A model generated the notes under the pieces. The model searched no databases. It was not told the origin of the DNA and worked only from the letters and a program-made list of their open reading frames with translations. Positions 17,803-26,075 of a DNA stretch of 64,000 nt are shown one piece after another. Where the stretch lies: positions 2,480,001 through 2,544,000 of the forward strand of contig NZ_CP053482.1 of NCBI RefSeq assembly GCF_016772315.1. Direction: 5' to 3'. The first letter of the stretch is position 1. Every line of letters starts with the position of its first letter. The position numbers and the translations under genes were made by a program. The stretch comes from Thiothrix subterranea (lineage in GTDB: Bacteria; Pseudomonadota; Gammaproteobacteria; Thiotrichales; Thiotrichaceae).

Positions 17803-18687
17803 ATGATGAAACACCAATATCTCGTATTGTTGTGGTGTGCTGTTGCACCCTTAATTTGGGCAGATGATACTGCATCTGTATCGCCATGGGTTTTTAAAGA
17901 CTCACAAATGACTTTTTCAGAGGATTTGTTAAAGCCTGCCTTGGCATTCCAATCTTTGGATTTGCAGGATATGGATATTGCAACCCGTCAAACCACCCTC
18001 CAAGATCTGTACATTCGTGAAATGTTGATCAAACAAGGGATTGATCAAGATGCCGCGCGGCAGGCAGAGTTAGACGAGCGCGTCAATGAGTTTCGTAAAG
18101 CGGAACTGTCGCGTTTAGCACTCGAAAAAGCCAGCGAAGCCGGTATGCCGGATTTCACCAGTCGTGCGCAAGAATTGTATTTAGCGCATCAACACGACAA
18201 GTATCAATTGCCATTGCGTTTGCGCGTGCGCACCGTGGAAATGCCGATCGTGGGAGACAATCTGGATGCCGTTAAGCAGAAATTAGCTGAAATTCGCACT
18301 CAGGTATTAGCCGGTACGTTGGATTTTAAAGCCGCTGCCATTGCCAATTCACCTAGCGCTTCGCATAAAATGCGCGAAGGCGATTCATTTTGGTTTCGGC
18401 GCGGTGAAGTACCGGATGCTCTTTATGATGAAGCTACTAAACTTGGTAAAAAAGATCCGTTAAGCAGTGTATTGGTGTTAGGCAATACCGCTTACTTATT
18501 GCAATATTTGGATCGCAAAGAGCCAGAAACACTAACGTTCGAGCAAGTCAAACCCAATATTATTGCAGAGTTACAACGTGAATACCGCACGGACAAAGTG
18601 AAACAGTTAACCCAGCAATTGCGTGAACAATTTAAACGTGATGTCACCGTTAATCCAGTTTTTTTAAAGCCGCAAGCTGATGAATAA
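17803..18687 (+). CDS. Periplasmic parvulin-like peptidyl-prolyl isomerase
   Basis: 294-residue exported foldase-like protein. The signal peptide MKHQYLVLLWCAVAPLIWA is followed by a SurA/PrsA-like helical region (about 40-125). A parvulin-type domain then spans about 135-245 (LRVRTVEMPIVGDNLDAVKQ, FKAAAIANSPSASHKMREGD, SFWFRRGEVPDALYDEATKL, PLSSVLVLGNTAYLLQYLDR). The order matches PpiC/SurA rotamases, though the catalytic set is diverged, so chaperone activity may dominate. The stop overlaps the Wzm-like permease by 8 bp, tying it to the polysaccharide cluster, while the T2SS cargo candidate is just upstream. Confidence 0.78.
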   Translation: MMKHQYLVLLWCAVAPLIWADDTASVSPWVFKDSQMTFSEDLLKPALAFQSLDLQDMDIATRQTTLQDLYIREMLIKQGIDQDAARQAELDERVNEFRKAELSRLALEKASEAGMPDFTSRAQELYLAHQHDKYQLPLRLRVRTVEMPIVGDNLDAVKQKLAEIRTQVLAGTLDFKAAAIANSPSASHKMREGDSFWFRRGEVPDALYDEATKLGKKDPLSSVLVLGNTAYLLQYLDRKEPETLTFEQVKPNIIAELQREYRTDKVKQLTQQLREQFKRDVTVNPVFLKPQADE

Positions 18688-19456
18688 AACCATTGCCCCA
18701 GCATTGCTTTGGCAGTTGTTTCGTCAGGAATTGCGTGAGCGTTATGTTGGCACAGCATTGGGGGTGTTTTGGTTATTAATACCGCCGTTGTTTATGTTGG
18801 TGATTTACGCATGGGTATTCGGTGAGATTTTGCAAATGCGCCTAGGGACAAACACCGATTCAGCACAGTTTGCGGCATGGTTATTGGCGGGTTTAACCGC
18901 GTTTAATGCCTTGGCAGAGGTGTTAACCCGTGCGCCTGCGCTTCTGATTGAACGGCGGGATTTATTGTTGAATTCGCCGTTGCCGCCTGCGGTGTTGCCG
19001 CTGTTGCCGGTGGGCGTTTCGTTGGTATTGGAAGGGTTGTCGGTGGGCTTGTTGTTACTGTGGTTGCTGGTGCAGGGGCGTTTGGAGTCATTGAGTGTGG
19101 TGTTTTACCTGCCATTTTTGGGGGTGCGGCTGCTGTTTTCGCTGGCATTTGCGTATGGTTTGGCGGTGTTGGGGGTGTTTTTGCGCGATTTACGGCAGAT
19201 GATGCCGCCGTTGTTGACGGTTTTGTTGCTGGTTTCACCGATTGTGTACCCGTTGAACGTCGTACCAGAGGGTTTTCAGGCGTGGTTTGCGTGGAATCCG
19301 TTGGCGCAATTGGTGGAGGGCTACCGTGCGGCGTTGCTGGAAGGGCGGTTTTTGTGGGAAGCCTTTTTGGGGTTACTGCTACTGGCAAGCGCTAATCTGG
19401 CATTGGGTTGGTGGCTGTTCCAGCACTTGCTATTGCGGGCGAGGTATGTGCTGTGA
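18680..19456 (+). CDS. wzm: ABC-2 type polysaccharide export permease (Wzm-like)
   Basis: 258-residue inner-membrane permease for export of a lipid-linked O-antigen or similar glycan. It has six membrane helices and the family N-terminus LLWQLFRQELRERYVGTALG, with VFWLLIPPLFMLVIYAWVFG after it. Near the C-terminus it has PIVYPLNVVPEGFQAWFAWN and PLAQLVEGYRAALLEG, both typical of KpsM/Wzm permeases. It overlaps the foldase gene by 8 bp and the ATPase gene by 4 bp (GTGA). Confidence 0.9.
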   Translation: MNKTIAPALLWQLFRQELRERYVGTALGVFWLLIPPLFMLVIYAWVFGEILQMRLGTNTDSAQFAAWLLAGLTAFNALAEVLTRAPALLIERRDLLLNSPLPPAVLPLLPVGVSLVLEGLSVGLLLLWLLVQGRLESLSVVFYLPFLGVRLLFSLAFAYGLAVLGVFLRDLRQMMPPLLTVLLLVSPIVYPLNVVPEGFQAWFAWNPLAQLVEGYRAALLEGRFLWEAFLGLLLLASANLALGWWLFQHLLLRARYVL

Positions 19457-20652
19457 GTACCGATTGGGCGATTCGGTTGACGGTGGCGGGGGTGGCGTAT
19501 CGGCGTTATGCGCATCCGCGTGATGCCTTGTTGGAATGGGTGTTGCGGCGTCCACGTCATGTGCCGTTTTATGCCTTGCAAGGGGTGAGTTTGCAGGTGC
19601 AAGCGGGCGATTCACTGGGGGTTGTGGGCGATAATGGCGCGGGCAAAAGCACGTTTCTGAAAATGCTGGCGGGTAATTTGCCGCCGACGGAAGGTCAGTG
19701 TGAAATTCGCGGCAGGCGTTCGGCGTTGCTGGAGTTGGGTACAGGTTTGCAGCCAGAGTTTAGCGGGGTGGACAATGCGCGGTTGGGTTTGGCATTGCGT
19801 GGGCTGAGTCAGGCGGAGATTGCGGCGAAATTGCCAGAAGTCTTGGCATTTGCGGAATTGGGTGAGTTTGCGCAGCAGCCGGTGAAAACGTATTCGAGCG
19901 GCATGGTGGTGCGCTTGGTGTTTGCGGTAGCGGCGGTGATTGAGCCAGCAGTATTGATCGTGGATGAAGCGTTGTCAGTGGGTGATCAATACTTCCAGAA
20001 GAAATCCTTGGATCGGATGCGGGCGATTTTGGGGAAGGGCGCGACCTTGGTGTTCTGTTCGCACAATCTGTATCAGGTGCGCGAAATGTGCCGTCAGGCG
20101 GTGTGGTTGGAGCAGGGCAGGGTGCGGATGCTGGGGGATGCGCAAACGGTGGTGGATGCGTATCAGGATAGTGTGAGAGGAAGAAACCCCTCCCAATCTT
20201 GTCCCTCCCCTGACAAGGGGAGGTTAGGAGGGGTTTCTTTACTCGCCGTCACACTGAACCAAGACACTTTTCAAACCCACGATCCGTTCCGCCTCAGCAT
20301 CCAAGCCAGCCAAGGCGATCGTCCGCTTGCTGATGTTCACGTTGGGATTGTGATTCGCCGTAACGATGATGTGCAATGTTATGGCATCAGTACCTTGCAC
20401 GATGGGGTGCAAATGCAGCCGCTGGCGGATGGTATCGTCGCGGCAGAATTTGTGATTGAGCGTTTGCCATTGTTGTCGGGTGATTATTGTTTGGAAGTGT
20501 GGCTGATTGATGGCAGTGGGGTGCATGTTTACGATTCGCGGGAACGTTGCTGCTATTTTCGGGTGCAACAAGCGGGGCAACATCAAGGCGTAGGCATAGT
20601 GGTGTTGCCGCACCGTTGGGAAAAGGTGGGCTATGCGCTGGCGAGCGGATGA
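19453..20652 (+). CDS. wzt: ABC polysaccharide export ATPase with C-terminal carbohydrate-binding domain (Wzt-like)
   Basis: 399-residue ATPase partner of Wzm. The GTG start at 19453 overlaps the permease stop. The nucleotide-binding domain (about 30-235) has Walker A VGDNGAGKST, the signature TYSSGMVVRLVF, Walker B VLIVDEALSVGDQ and the switch His in VFCSHNLYQ. The C-terminal domain (about 265-399) is of the Wzt type that recognises the glycan end group (PFRLSIQASQGDRPLADVHV, LSGDYCLEVWLIDGSG). Between the two domains, residues 243-263 are encoded by a 59-bp palindromic repeat (20181-20239), an in-frame insertion in the linker. Confidence 0.9.
   Translation: MSTDWAIRLTVAGVAYRRYAHPRDALLEWVLRRPRHVPFYALQGVSLQVQAGDSLGVVGDNGAGKSTFLKMLAGNLPPTEGQCEIRGRRSALLELGTGLQPEFSGVDNARLGLALRGLSQAEIAAKLPEVLAFAELGEFAQQPVKTYSSGMVVRLVFAVAAVIEPAVLIVDEALSVGDQYFQKKSLDRMRAILGKGATLVFCSHNLYQVREMCRQAVWLEQGRVRMLGDAQTVVDAYQDSVRGRNPSQSCPSPDKGRLGGVSLLAVTLNQDTFQTHDPFRLSIQASQGDRPLADVHVGIVIRRNDDVQCYGISTLHDGVQMQPLADGIVAAEFVIERLPLLSGDYCLEVWLIDGSGVHVYDSRERCCYFRVQQAGQHQGVGIVVLPHRWEKVGYALASG
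20181..20239. repeat. Palindromic element A, in frame inside wzt
   Basis: 59-bp element with perfect 13-bp terminal inverted repeats (AAGAAACCCCTCC at 20181-20193; GGAGGGGTTTCTT at 20227-20239). A second, inner hairpin CCTCCCC/GGGGAGG (20204-20210 and 20217-20223) has a 6-nt loop. It keeps the reading frame of wzt open and encodes a Ser/Pro/Gly-rich linker. A related copy of the right two-thirds occurs at 23211-23247. Confidence 0.85.
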
Positions 20653-21562
20653 TTTTTCCTTGCGTTATCAGGTGTTATTGCCGCTGTATGCGCACTTGCC
20701 GCCCGTGTTAGGTTATGGATTGGCGGCGCAACAGGCGACGATTTTTCGGCGTAACAAGGCAGATGAGGCGGCGTCGATTCGCGCCCAAATGCGCAGCGCA
20801 TTGCCTGAAGCGAGTGACGCACAACTCGCGGGTTGGCTTGATGATTATTACCGCATGGTGGAGCAAGAAGCGCTGGATACCTGGTATTTGCAACACCAGC
20901 CGATTCAGCAAATTGTGGAGCTGGAAGGCTTTGCAGCCATTGCAGCGGCGCGGCGACAGGGGAGGCGGGTGCTGTTGACGGGTGGGCATTTCGGACGGTT
21001 CTGGATGGCAGGGCCTGCGATGCGAGCGCACGGTTTTACCACGGGGACAATTACCCGCGACGGGGGTAATACCAATAGCCACGGCTTGCACCCTGCGGAA
21101 TACCGTTACCGTTTGTTTAAGTTGCAGCGTTTGCAGCAAGCCTTGGGCGGCACGTTTTTGGTGGAGGGGGACGAGTTGCGTCCGCTCTATCGGGCATTGA
21201 ACGATCACTTAATTGCATTGATTTTTGATGTTCCATACACAGAAGCGCATAAAGGAAGAGTGACAGTTAATTTTATAAGCGGTACTATTGACCTGCCTGC
21301 CGGTATTTATCGAATTGCAAAAAAAACCAAGGCAGTGATCGCGCCATTCTTTATGCGTGATTTGGGCGGGGGTCGGGTGAGAGCAGAATTTTCTGCGTTA
21401 CTGGATCCGTATGATTATGACGAAACAGTATTGATGCAACAGCTTGCCAGTCAACTGGAACAGCGGATTCGGGAAAGCCCCGGTCACTGGTGGTTATGGC
21501 CTGCACTGCCTCTGCTACGGAGCAATAATAATGACTCAGGTGATAGCTCACTCGCTGGATGA
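20633..21562 (+). CDS. LpxL/HtrB-type lysophospholipid acyltransferase family protein
   Basis: 309-residue protein of the lipid A late-acyltransferase fold. It has the N-terminal pattern RAQMRSALPEASDAQLAGWL, the block VLLTGGHFGRFWMAGPAMRA, and the later blocks LVEGDELRPLYRALNDHLIA and GTIDLPAGIYRIAKKTKAVI. In LpxL/HtrB the catalytic motif is H-x4-D/E; here the fifth residue after His is Trp (HFGRFW), so the usual acidic residue is missing and transferase activity is uncertain. It lies in the O-antigen export cluster, starts 20 bp inside the wzt end and overlaps the methyltransferase by 32 bp. It could acylate a glycolipid or be a non-catalytic relative. Confidence 0.75.
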   Translation: MRWRADDFSLRYQVLLPLYAHLPPVLGYGLAAQQATIFRRNKADEAASIRAQMRSALPEASDAQLAGWLDDYYRMVEQEALDTWYLQHQPIQQIVELEGFAAIAAARRQGRRVLLTGGHFGRFWMAGPAMRAHGFTTGTITRDGGNTNSHGLHPAEYRYRLFKLQRLQQALGGTFLVEGDELRPLYRALNDHLIALIFDVPYTEAHKGRVTVNFISGTIDLPAGIYRIAKKTKAVIAPFFMRDLGGGRVRAEFSALLDPYDYDETVLMQQLASQLEQRIRESPGHWWLWPALPLLRSNNNDSGDSSLAG

Positions 21563-22418
21563 CAACCATTCCCATAGCCAAATTGTGCGGCGCGTGCCGC
21601 GTTATGCCCAAGTGCTGGAGCTGGGGTGTGGCGATGGCAGTATGTCACGTTTGCTGCGTGAACGCTGCGAAGCGCACATTATCGGCATTGATCATAACCC
21701 CGATATTGTCTGGCAAGCCCAGCGCTATTGTGATTATGTATTCACCGAAGATTTGGATGACCCGCACAGCCTCGATGCGCTCGAAGGCGAAAAATTTGAC
21801 GTGATTACTTTGGTGGATGTGTTGGAGCATCTGCAACACCCCGAAGCCTTGTTGCAACGGCTCAAACCCTTGTTGTTGGATGAGGGGCAAATATTGATTT
21901 CAATCCCCAATATTGCGCATTCCTCGGTACGCTTGGAATTATTGAACGGGCGCTTTGATTACGAAACGGCCGGTATTTTGGATGCCACCCACCTGAAGTT
22001 TTTCACCGCCGAAAGCGTGCAAGCGTTGTTGGAAGATGCCGATTTTGTGGTGAATGATATTGACTATACTTGGCATGATTTGCCGGATGAAGTGATCACG
22101 CGCTACCTGAAAGCCGCAGGCTTGGAACCGACTCCGGCGGCGTTGGCAAAGTTTCATGAGCCGGATGCCATTGCGTACCAGTTCATTATTTCCAGCAGCC
22201 CTTTGGCTTCGGAAACCGCACGTATCGCGGAAAGAAGCAGTCAGGCGCAGCACTTAAAACCGATTGATGCGTCTTGGCAAACGTGGGGGCGGATGCATTC
22301 GGAATTGGCATTGGCTCACGCTGAATTGGAGCGGGTGTATTCGACCCGCAGTTGGCAGATGCTACGCCGTGGGGCAACGGCGTGGCGCAGTATTCAGTCA
22401 CGATTCACGCTGGAATGA
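21531..22418 (+). CDS. Class I SAM-dependent methyltransferase
   Basis: 295-residue soluble methyltransferase, probably acting on a sugar or glycan terminus. SAM motif I is VLELGCGDGSMSRLL; the acidic end of strand 2 is IIGIDHNPD; motif II is FDVITLVDVLEHLQHPEALL; and the post motif is GQILISIPNIAHSS. The C-terminus (TRSWQMLRRGATAWRS) resembles the coiled tail seen in O-antigen chain-length and terminator methyltransferases. The start at 21531 has GGAG 8 bp upstream; an earlier in-frame start at 21444 would overlap the acyltransferase by 119 bp. Confidence 0.85.
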   Translation: MTQVIAHSLDDNHSHSQIVRRVPRYAQVLELGCGDGSMSRLLRERCEAHIIGIDHNPDIVWQAQRYCDYVFTEDLDDPHSLDALEGEKFDVITLVDVLEHLQHPEALLQRLKPLLLDEGQILISIPNIAHSSVRLELLNGRFDYETAGILDATHLKFFTAESVQALLEDADFVVNDIDYTWHDLPDEVITRYLKAAGLEPTPAALAKFHEPDAIAYQFIISSSPLASETARIAERSSQAQHLKPIDASWQTWGRMHSELALAHAELERVYSTRSWQMLRRGATAWRSIQSRFTLE

Positions 22419-22469
22419 TACAGTGATGGTTGATTAAACCGTAATAATTATAACAAGTTGGGGTATGTT

Positions 22470-23831
22470 GTGGTTAAGGTCAGTGTGATCCTGCCAGTAT
22501 ACAATCATGCTCGGTGGGTACAGCAAGCGCTGGATTCGGTTTTGGCGCAAACGTTTAGCGCGTTCGAGCTGATTGTGATTGATGATGCTTCAACCGACGA
22601 CTCTTGGGCAGTGATTCAGGCCGCGTGTGCCACACAGCCGGATGCGCGGGTACGTTGCTTTCGGCATGAGCATAATCAGGGCGCACCGGCAACGTTAAAT
22701 GAAGGGTTGCGGCTGGCACAAGGCGACTACCTCGCAATTCTGAATTCCGATGATGTGTGGGATGTCACGCGGCTGCAACGGTTGGTGACGCTGGCGCAAA
22801 GCCAGTCGCTGGATTTTATTAGCACCGATGTCGCGGTGCTGGATGCCGATTCCCAACCGAAAGAAGCCGCCGAGCCGCATTGGGTAGCGTGGTTTGAGGG
22901 CTTGAAACAACACTACGCTACACACGCCGATACTCAGGCAACTTTATTGCGCGGTAATTTTCTGATTACGACTTCCAATTTCTTTTTCCATCAGCGGGTG
23001 TATGCGCAATTAGGGGGCTTTTCCGAGTTGCGTTATGTGCACGATTACGAGTATGCCTTGCGGGTGCTGGAAGCGGGGTTTACGGTGCGTTTTCTGCACG
23101 GTGAGAAGTTATTGGGCTACCGTTTGCATGAGAGCAATACCATTCGGGAAAAGCCGTTGGCGGCGATTGAAGAAAACATGCAATTGCTGTTGCGTTGGTT
23201 GCCGCATTGTTCCTCCCTTGATAAGGGGAAGCTAGAAGGGGTTTCTTCCCAACTTCAGGATTTGTACCGTTATACCCGCGAAGAATGGCTGACGCTGGTG
23301 CATCAGCGGTTGCAGGCGCGTGAGCAGGAATTATTGCCATTGATTCACGACCGTGATGGCTGGATTGCGGAACGCGACCACATTATTAGCGCGTTACAGC
23401 AGCAGTTGGCACAACACCGGCAATGGCTGATGGAACGTGATATTTGGGTGGCACAGCGAGATGGTTGGATTACTGAGCGTGATACCTTGATTCAGCAACA
23501 AGCGGCTGAATTAGCATTGCGTGAACGTTTATTGGTCGAGCGGGATGCTTGGGTGGCGGAGCGCGATGGCTGGATTGCGGAACGCGATACTTTGATTCAG
23601 CAACAGGCGGCGATATTGGGGAATCAAGCACGGTGGATGACGGACAGAGAGCAATGGATCGCTGATCGTGATGGCTGGATACGCGAACGTGACACTTTGA
23701 TTCAACACTTGCAACACCAACAACAGGTGTTGCGCAACAGTCGGGCATTCCGTTTAGGCGAGGCGTTGTTAAGCCCCTTACGGCGTTGCAAGCAATGGTG
23801 GAGCGGAGGTGATGTATGCCTGAAAAGCTGA
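22470..23831 (+). CDS. Family 2 glycosyltransferase with a C-terminal RD-W-ERD repeat coiled coil
   Basis: About 453 residues from a GTG at 22470, which has GGGG 6 bp before it; a TTG at 22458 is the alternative. The GT-A domain begins VKVSVILPVYNHARWVQQAL and contains DDASTDDSW and NSDDVWD (the DxD-type motif). Around residues 248-260 a partial palindromic repeat contributes PHCSSLDKGKLEGVSS. The last 170 residues are a repeated pattern, RDGWIAERDTLIQQQA and variants (five or six copies), predicted to be coiled coil, ending in SRAFRLGEALLSPLRR. It probably adds a sugar to the exported glycan. It overlaps the next gene by 16 bp. Confidence 0.85.
   Translation: MVKVSVILPVYNHARWVQQALDSVLAQTFSAFELIVIDDASTDDSWAVIQAACATQPDARVRCFRHEHNQGAPATLNEGLRLAQGDYLAILNSDDVWDVTRLQRLVTLAQSQSLDFISTDVAVLDADSQPKEAAEPHWVAWFEGLKQHYATHADTQATLLRGNFLITTSNFFFHQRVYAQLGGFSELRYVHDYEYALRVLEAGFTVRFLHGEKLLGYRLHESNTIREKPLAAIEENMQLLLRWLPHCSSLDKGKLEGVSSQLQDLYRYTREEWLTLVHQRLQAREQELLPLIHDRDGWIAERDHIISALQQQLAQHRQWLMERDIWVAQRDGWITERDTLIQQQAAELALRERLLVERDAWVAERDGWIAERDTLIQQQAAILGNQARWMTDREQWIADRDGWIRERDTLIQHLQHQQQVLRNSRAFRLGEALLSPLRRCKQWWSGGDVCLKS
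23211..23247. repeat. Partial palindromic element (A-type), in frame inside a glycosyltransferase
   Basis: 37-bp stretch matching the right part of element A: CCTCCC, TGATAAGGGGAAGCTAGAAG and GGGTTTCTT, with a few transitions. The left terminal arm is missing or diverged. It lies in the coding region and keeps the frame open. Confidence 0.65.
23335..23725 (+). repeat. Internal tandem repeat encoding a coiled coil
   Basis: Imperfect repeats of about 48-99 bp, each encoding variants of RDGWIAERDTLIQQQAA, near 23347, 23461, 23563 and 23665. This is a within-gene expansion typical of coiled-coil tails of large glycosyltransferases. Confidence 0.75.
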
Positions 23832-25879
23832 TTGTACGCGATTGGCGGCACGTTCGGACCTGGCTGGAACCGCGTCTCCACGGTATTCGGATGATTTCCT
23901 TGGATATTTTTGACACCGTGCTGGGGCGTTACGTAGGCGACCCCGTTGAAGTGCAACACGCTGTCTGTCGCGCAGTGAGTGCGCGTACTGGATTTGCGGC
24001 GGAAACGGTGTGGCAAGCGCGGCAGCAAGCGGAGCAGGCATTGCGAGCGGAAGCGGTGCAAGCGGGTTTTGACCATGAATGTTGTTACAGCGATATGCTT
24101 ACCCGTTGGGTGGAGGCGCTGGGGTTGGAGGCGGATGCGACGTTAGCGCCGTTTATCCGTCAAACCGAATTGGATTTGGAAGCCGCTACCTTGCACGTCA
24201 AACGCGATGCGCAGGTATTCATGGATTGGGTGCGCGAACAAGGCATTGAAATTATCGCCATCTCCGATATGTATTTGGATGGCGAGATGTTGCACGAATT
24301 GCTGCTACGCCTTGGCATTGTCGATTATTTTACCGCTGTGTATGTCTCGGCGGATTTTAAGCTGGGGAAATACAGCGGGCGATTGTTCGAGAAAATGTTG
24401 CAAGTCAAAGGTTTGGCGGCGCAACAGGTGGTGCATATCGGTGACAATCCGATTTCCGATCGGCGCATGGCGTGTCGCACTGGCATTCAAGGCATTTGGC
24501 TGTATGAGAAAGCCGAATTGCGTCGCCGCGAACGTCAAACCTTGTCCGCACAAATGGCGCAACGTGGCGGCATCTGGCAGGGGCGGCATTTTTTTGAATG
24601 CGTGGAAACCCGTAGCCATCAGCGAGACAGTTTGAAACCGCGTGATTTCTTTTTTCGCTACGGGCGTGATGTGTTAGGGCCAGCGTTCAGTGTGTTTATG
24701 CAGGGCTTGCAGGAACGTTTGCAACAGCAAGCGAATGCAGGCAAGCCGTTGGAAAAGCTGCTGTTTGTGGCGCGTGATGGGTTTTTGTTTGAGCGTTTGT
24801 ATCGCACCACCGGGATGACGATTCCTGCTGAATACGTGTATTTGTCGCGCCGCGTGATTACCGCCGCAGCAACGGCTGACGGTTTGACGCGCGAACAGGC
24901 GGTGGTGGCGTTTTATAACCCGAAACAACAGGGCTTAGCATCGGTTTGCAAGGTATACGGTTTGCCGGAAGCGGCGTTGCAACCTTTGGCAACACGGCAC
25001 GGTTTTGTGGATTTCAGTGCGCCGCTTCACGATTGGGATGACGTGCGCTTGCAGCATTTTCTGCAAGATCAGGATGTGCAGGCGATTATTCGTGCCACGG
25101 GTCAGCAGCACCGGGCGTTATTGCAGCGCTATTTGGAGCAAGTGGGTTTCTTTGACCATCGGCACATCGCCTTGGTGGATATTGGTTGGAATGGCACGGT
25201 GCAGAAATTCCTCAAGCAGGCGTTTGGGGCGCGTGCGGATTTTCCGCAACTGCATGGCTATTACTTTGCGTTTGTGCCGAAGTTGTACGCGGATTTTGGT
25301 GAGAATAATACCTGCGAAGGCATTGTGCACGATTCACGGCGTGGCAATGCGTGTGAGCGGATTCCGGCAGAGTTTGAGGAGATTTTTGAGCAAGGGGCGC
25401 GTTCGCACGAGGCCACCACGATTGCGTATGCCGAACAGGATGGGCGGGTTGTGCCGGTGTTGAAAGCGGATACTGCCCCGGATCGGCACGCGGAAATATT
25501 GTGTAACCCCTTGGTGGCGCAAATGCAGCAAGGCATCTTGCACCATTGGGAGCATTTTCGCGCTGTTCAGCAACTGACGGGGTACGCTAGTCAACAATTG
25601 TTGCCTTATGTGCATGGTTTACTGGAGCGTGCGGTGGTGTACCCAACGACAGAAGAAATCCGGGAGTTGACGAAGTTGGTGCATACCGAAGATTTTGGGC
25701 ATGACCATGTGTTGGTGCTGGCGAATCAGGCGGTGGGTTGGGGCGATTTATTACGCCCGCGTCGTTTGTGGCAGCGCTTGGAAATCAGTGCTTGGCGTTA
25801 TGCGCTGTTTGAAAAAATTCCTACCGGCATGGCGAATTTCGCGTTTCGTGTCGCGTATTTGCACGCCGTAAAAAAATAA
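23816..25879 (+). CDS. HAD-superfamily hydrolase-domain protein of the polysaccharide cluster
   Basis: 687-residue protein with an N-terminal HAD domain (about 22-235). HAD motif I is SLDIFDTVL with nucleophile D30 and Phe in the +2 place; motif II is IISDMYLDG (AIISDMYL context); motif III Lys is in KLGKYSGRLFE; motif IV is HIGDNPISDRRMA. The remaining 450 residues (LLFVARDGFLFERLYRTTGM, IALVDIGWNGTVQKFLKQAF, HGYYFAFVPKLYADFGENNT) form a second large domain that I recognise only as typical of such proteins in polysaccharide loci. A phosphatase or phosphotransferase role on a sugar phosphate is plausible but unproven. Confidence 0.75.
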   Translation: MPEKLIVRDWRHVRTWLEPRLHGIRMISLDIFDTVLGRYVGDPVEVQHAVCRAVSARTGFAAETVWQARQQAEQALRAEAVQAGFDHECCYSDMLTRWVEALGLEADATLAPFIRQTELDLEAATLHVKRDAQVFMDWVREQGIEIIAISDMYLDGEMLHELLLRLGIVDYFTAVYVSADFKLGKYSGRLFEKMLQVKGLAAQQVVHIGDNPISDRRMACRTGIQGIWLYEKAELRRRERQTLSAQMAQRGGIWQGRHFFECVETRSHQRDSLKPRDFFFRYGRDVLGPAFSVFMQGLQERLQQQANAGKPLEKLLFVARDGFLFERLYRTTGMTIPAEYVYLSRRVITAAATADGLTREQAVVAFYNPKQQGLASVCKVYGLPEAALQPLATRHGFVDFSAPLHDWDDVRLQHFLQDQDVQAIIRATGQQHRALLQRYLEQVGFFDHRHIALVDIGWNGTVQKFLKQAFGARADFPQLHGYYFAFVPKLYADFGENNTCEGIVHDSRRGNACERIPAEFEEIFEQGARSHEATTIAYAEQDGRVVPVLKADTAPDRHAEILCNPLVAQMQQGILHHWEHFRAVQQLTGYASQQLLPYVHGLLERAVVYPTTEEIRELTKLVHTEDFGHDHVLVLANQAVGWGDLLRPRRLWQRLEISAWRYALFEKIPTGMANFAFRVAYLHAVKK

Positions 25880-25892
25880 TAAAGGGGCTGTT

Positions 25893-26075
25893 ATGGTCGT
25901 GAGTCCATTGAAATTGTTCGCGTATGCGTTGGCGTTTCGGTTTTCATCGGGGCGGGGGCGCTGTTTTAGTCCGGGGATTAAAGCCATGCTGATTTGGTAT
26001 GGCACGCGCTTGCGTTTGGCAGTGCTGGATCGGGCGGCTGCTAAATGGTGGCGCGGGTGGCTTGAGTCGGTGTGA
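25893..26075 (+). CDS. Small hypothetical protein between glycan genes
   Basis: 60-residue basic protein (MVVSPLKLFAYALAFRFSSG) with a strong ribosome site (AAAGGGG, 6 bp before ATG), 13 bp after the HAD gene. Its stop overlaps the next glycosyltransferase start. It has one possible amphipathic or membrane helix and many Arg/Trp. The tight spacing favours a real gene. No family recognised. Confidence 0.5.
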   Translation: MVVSPLKLFAYALAFRFSSGRGRCFSPGIKAMLIWYGTRLRLAVLDRAAAKWWRGWLESV

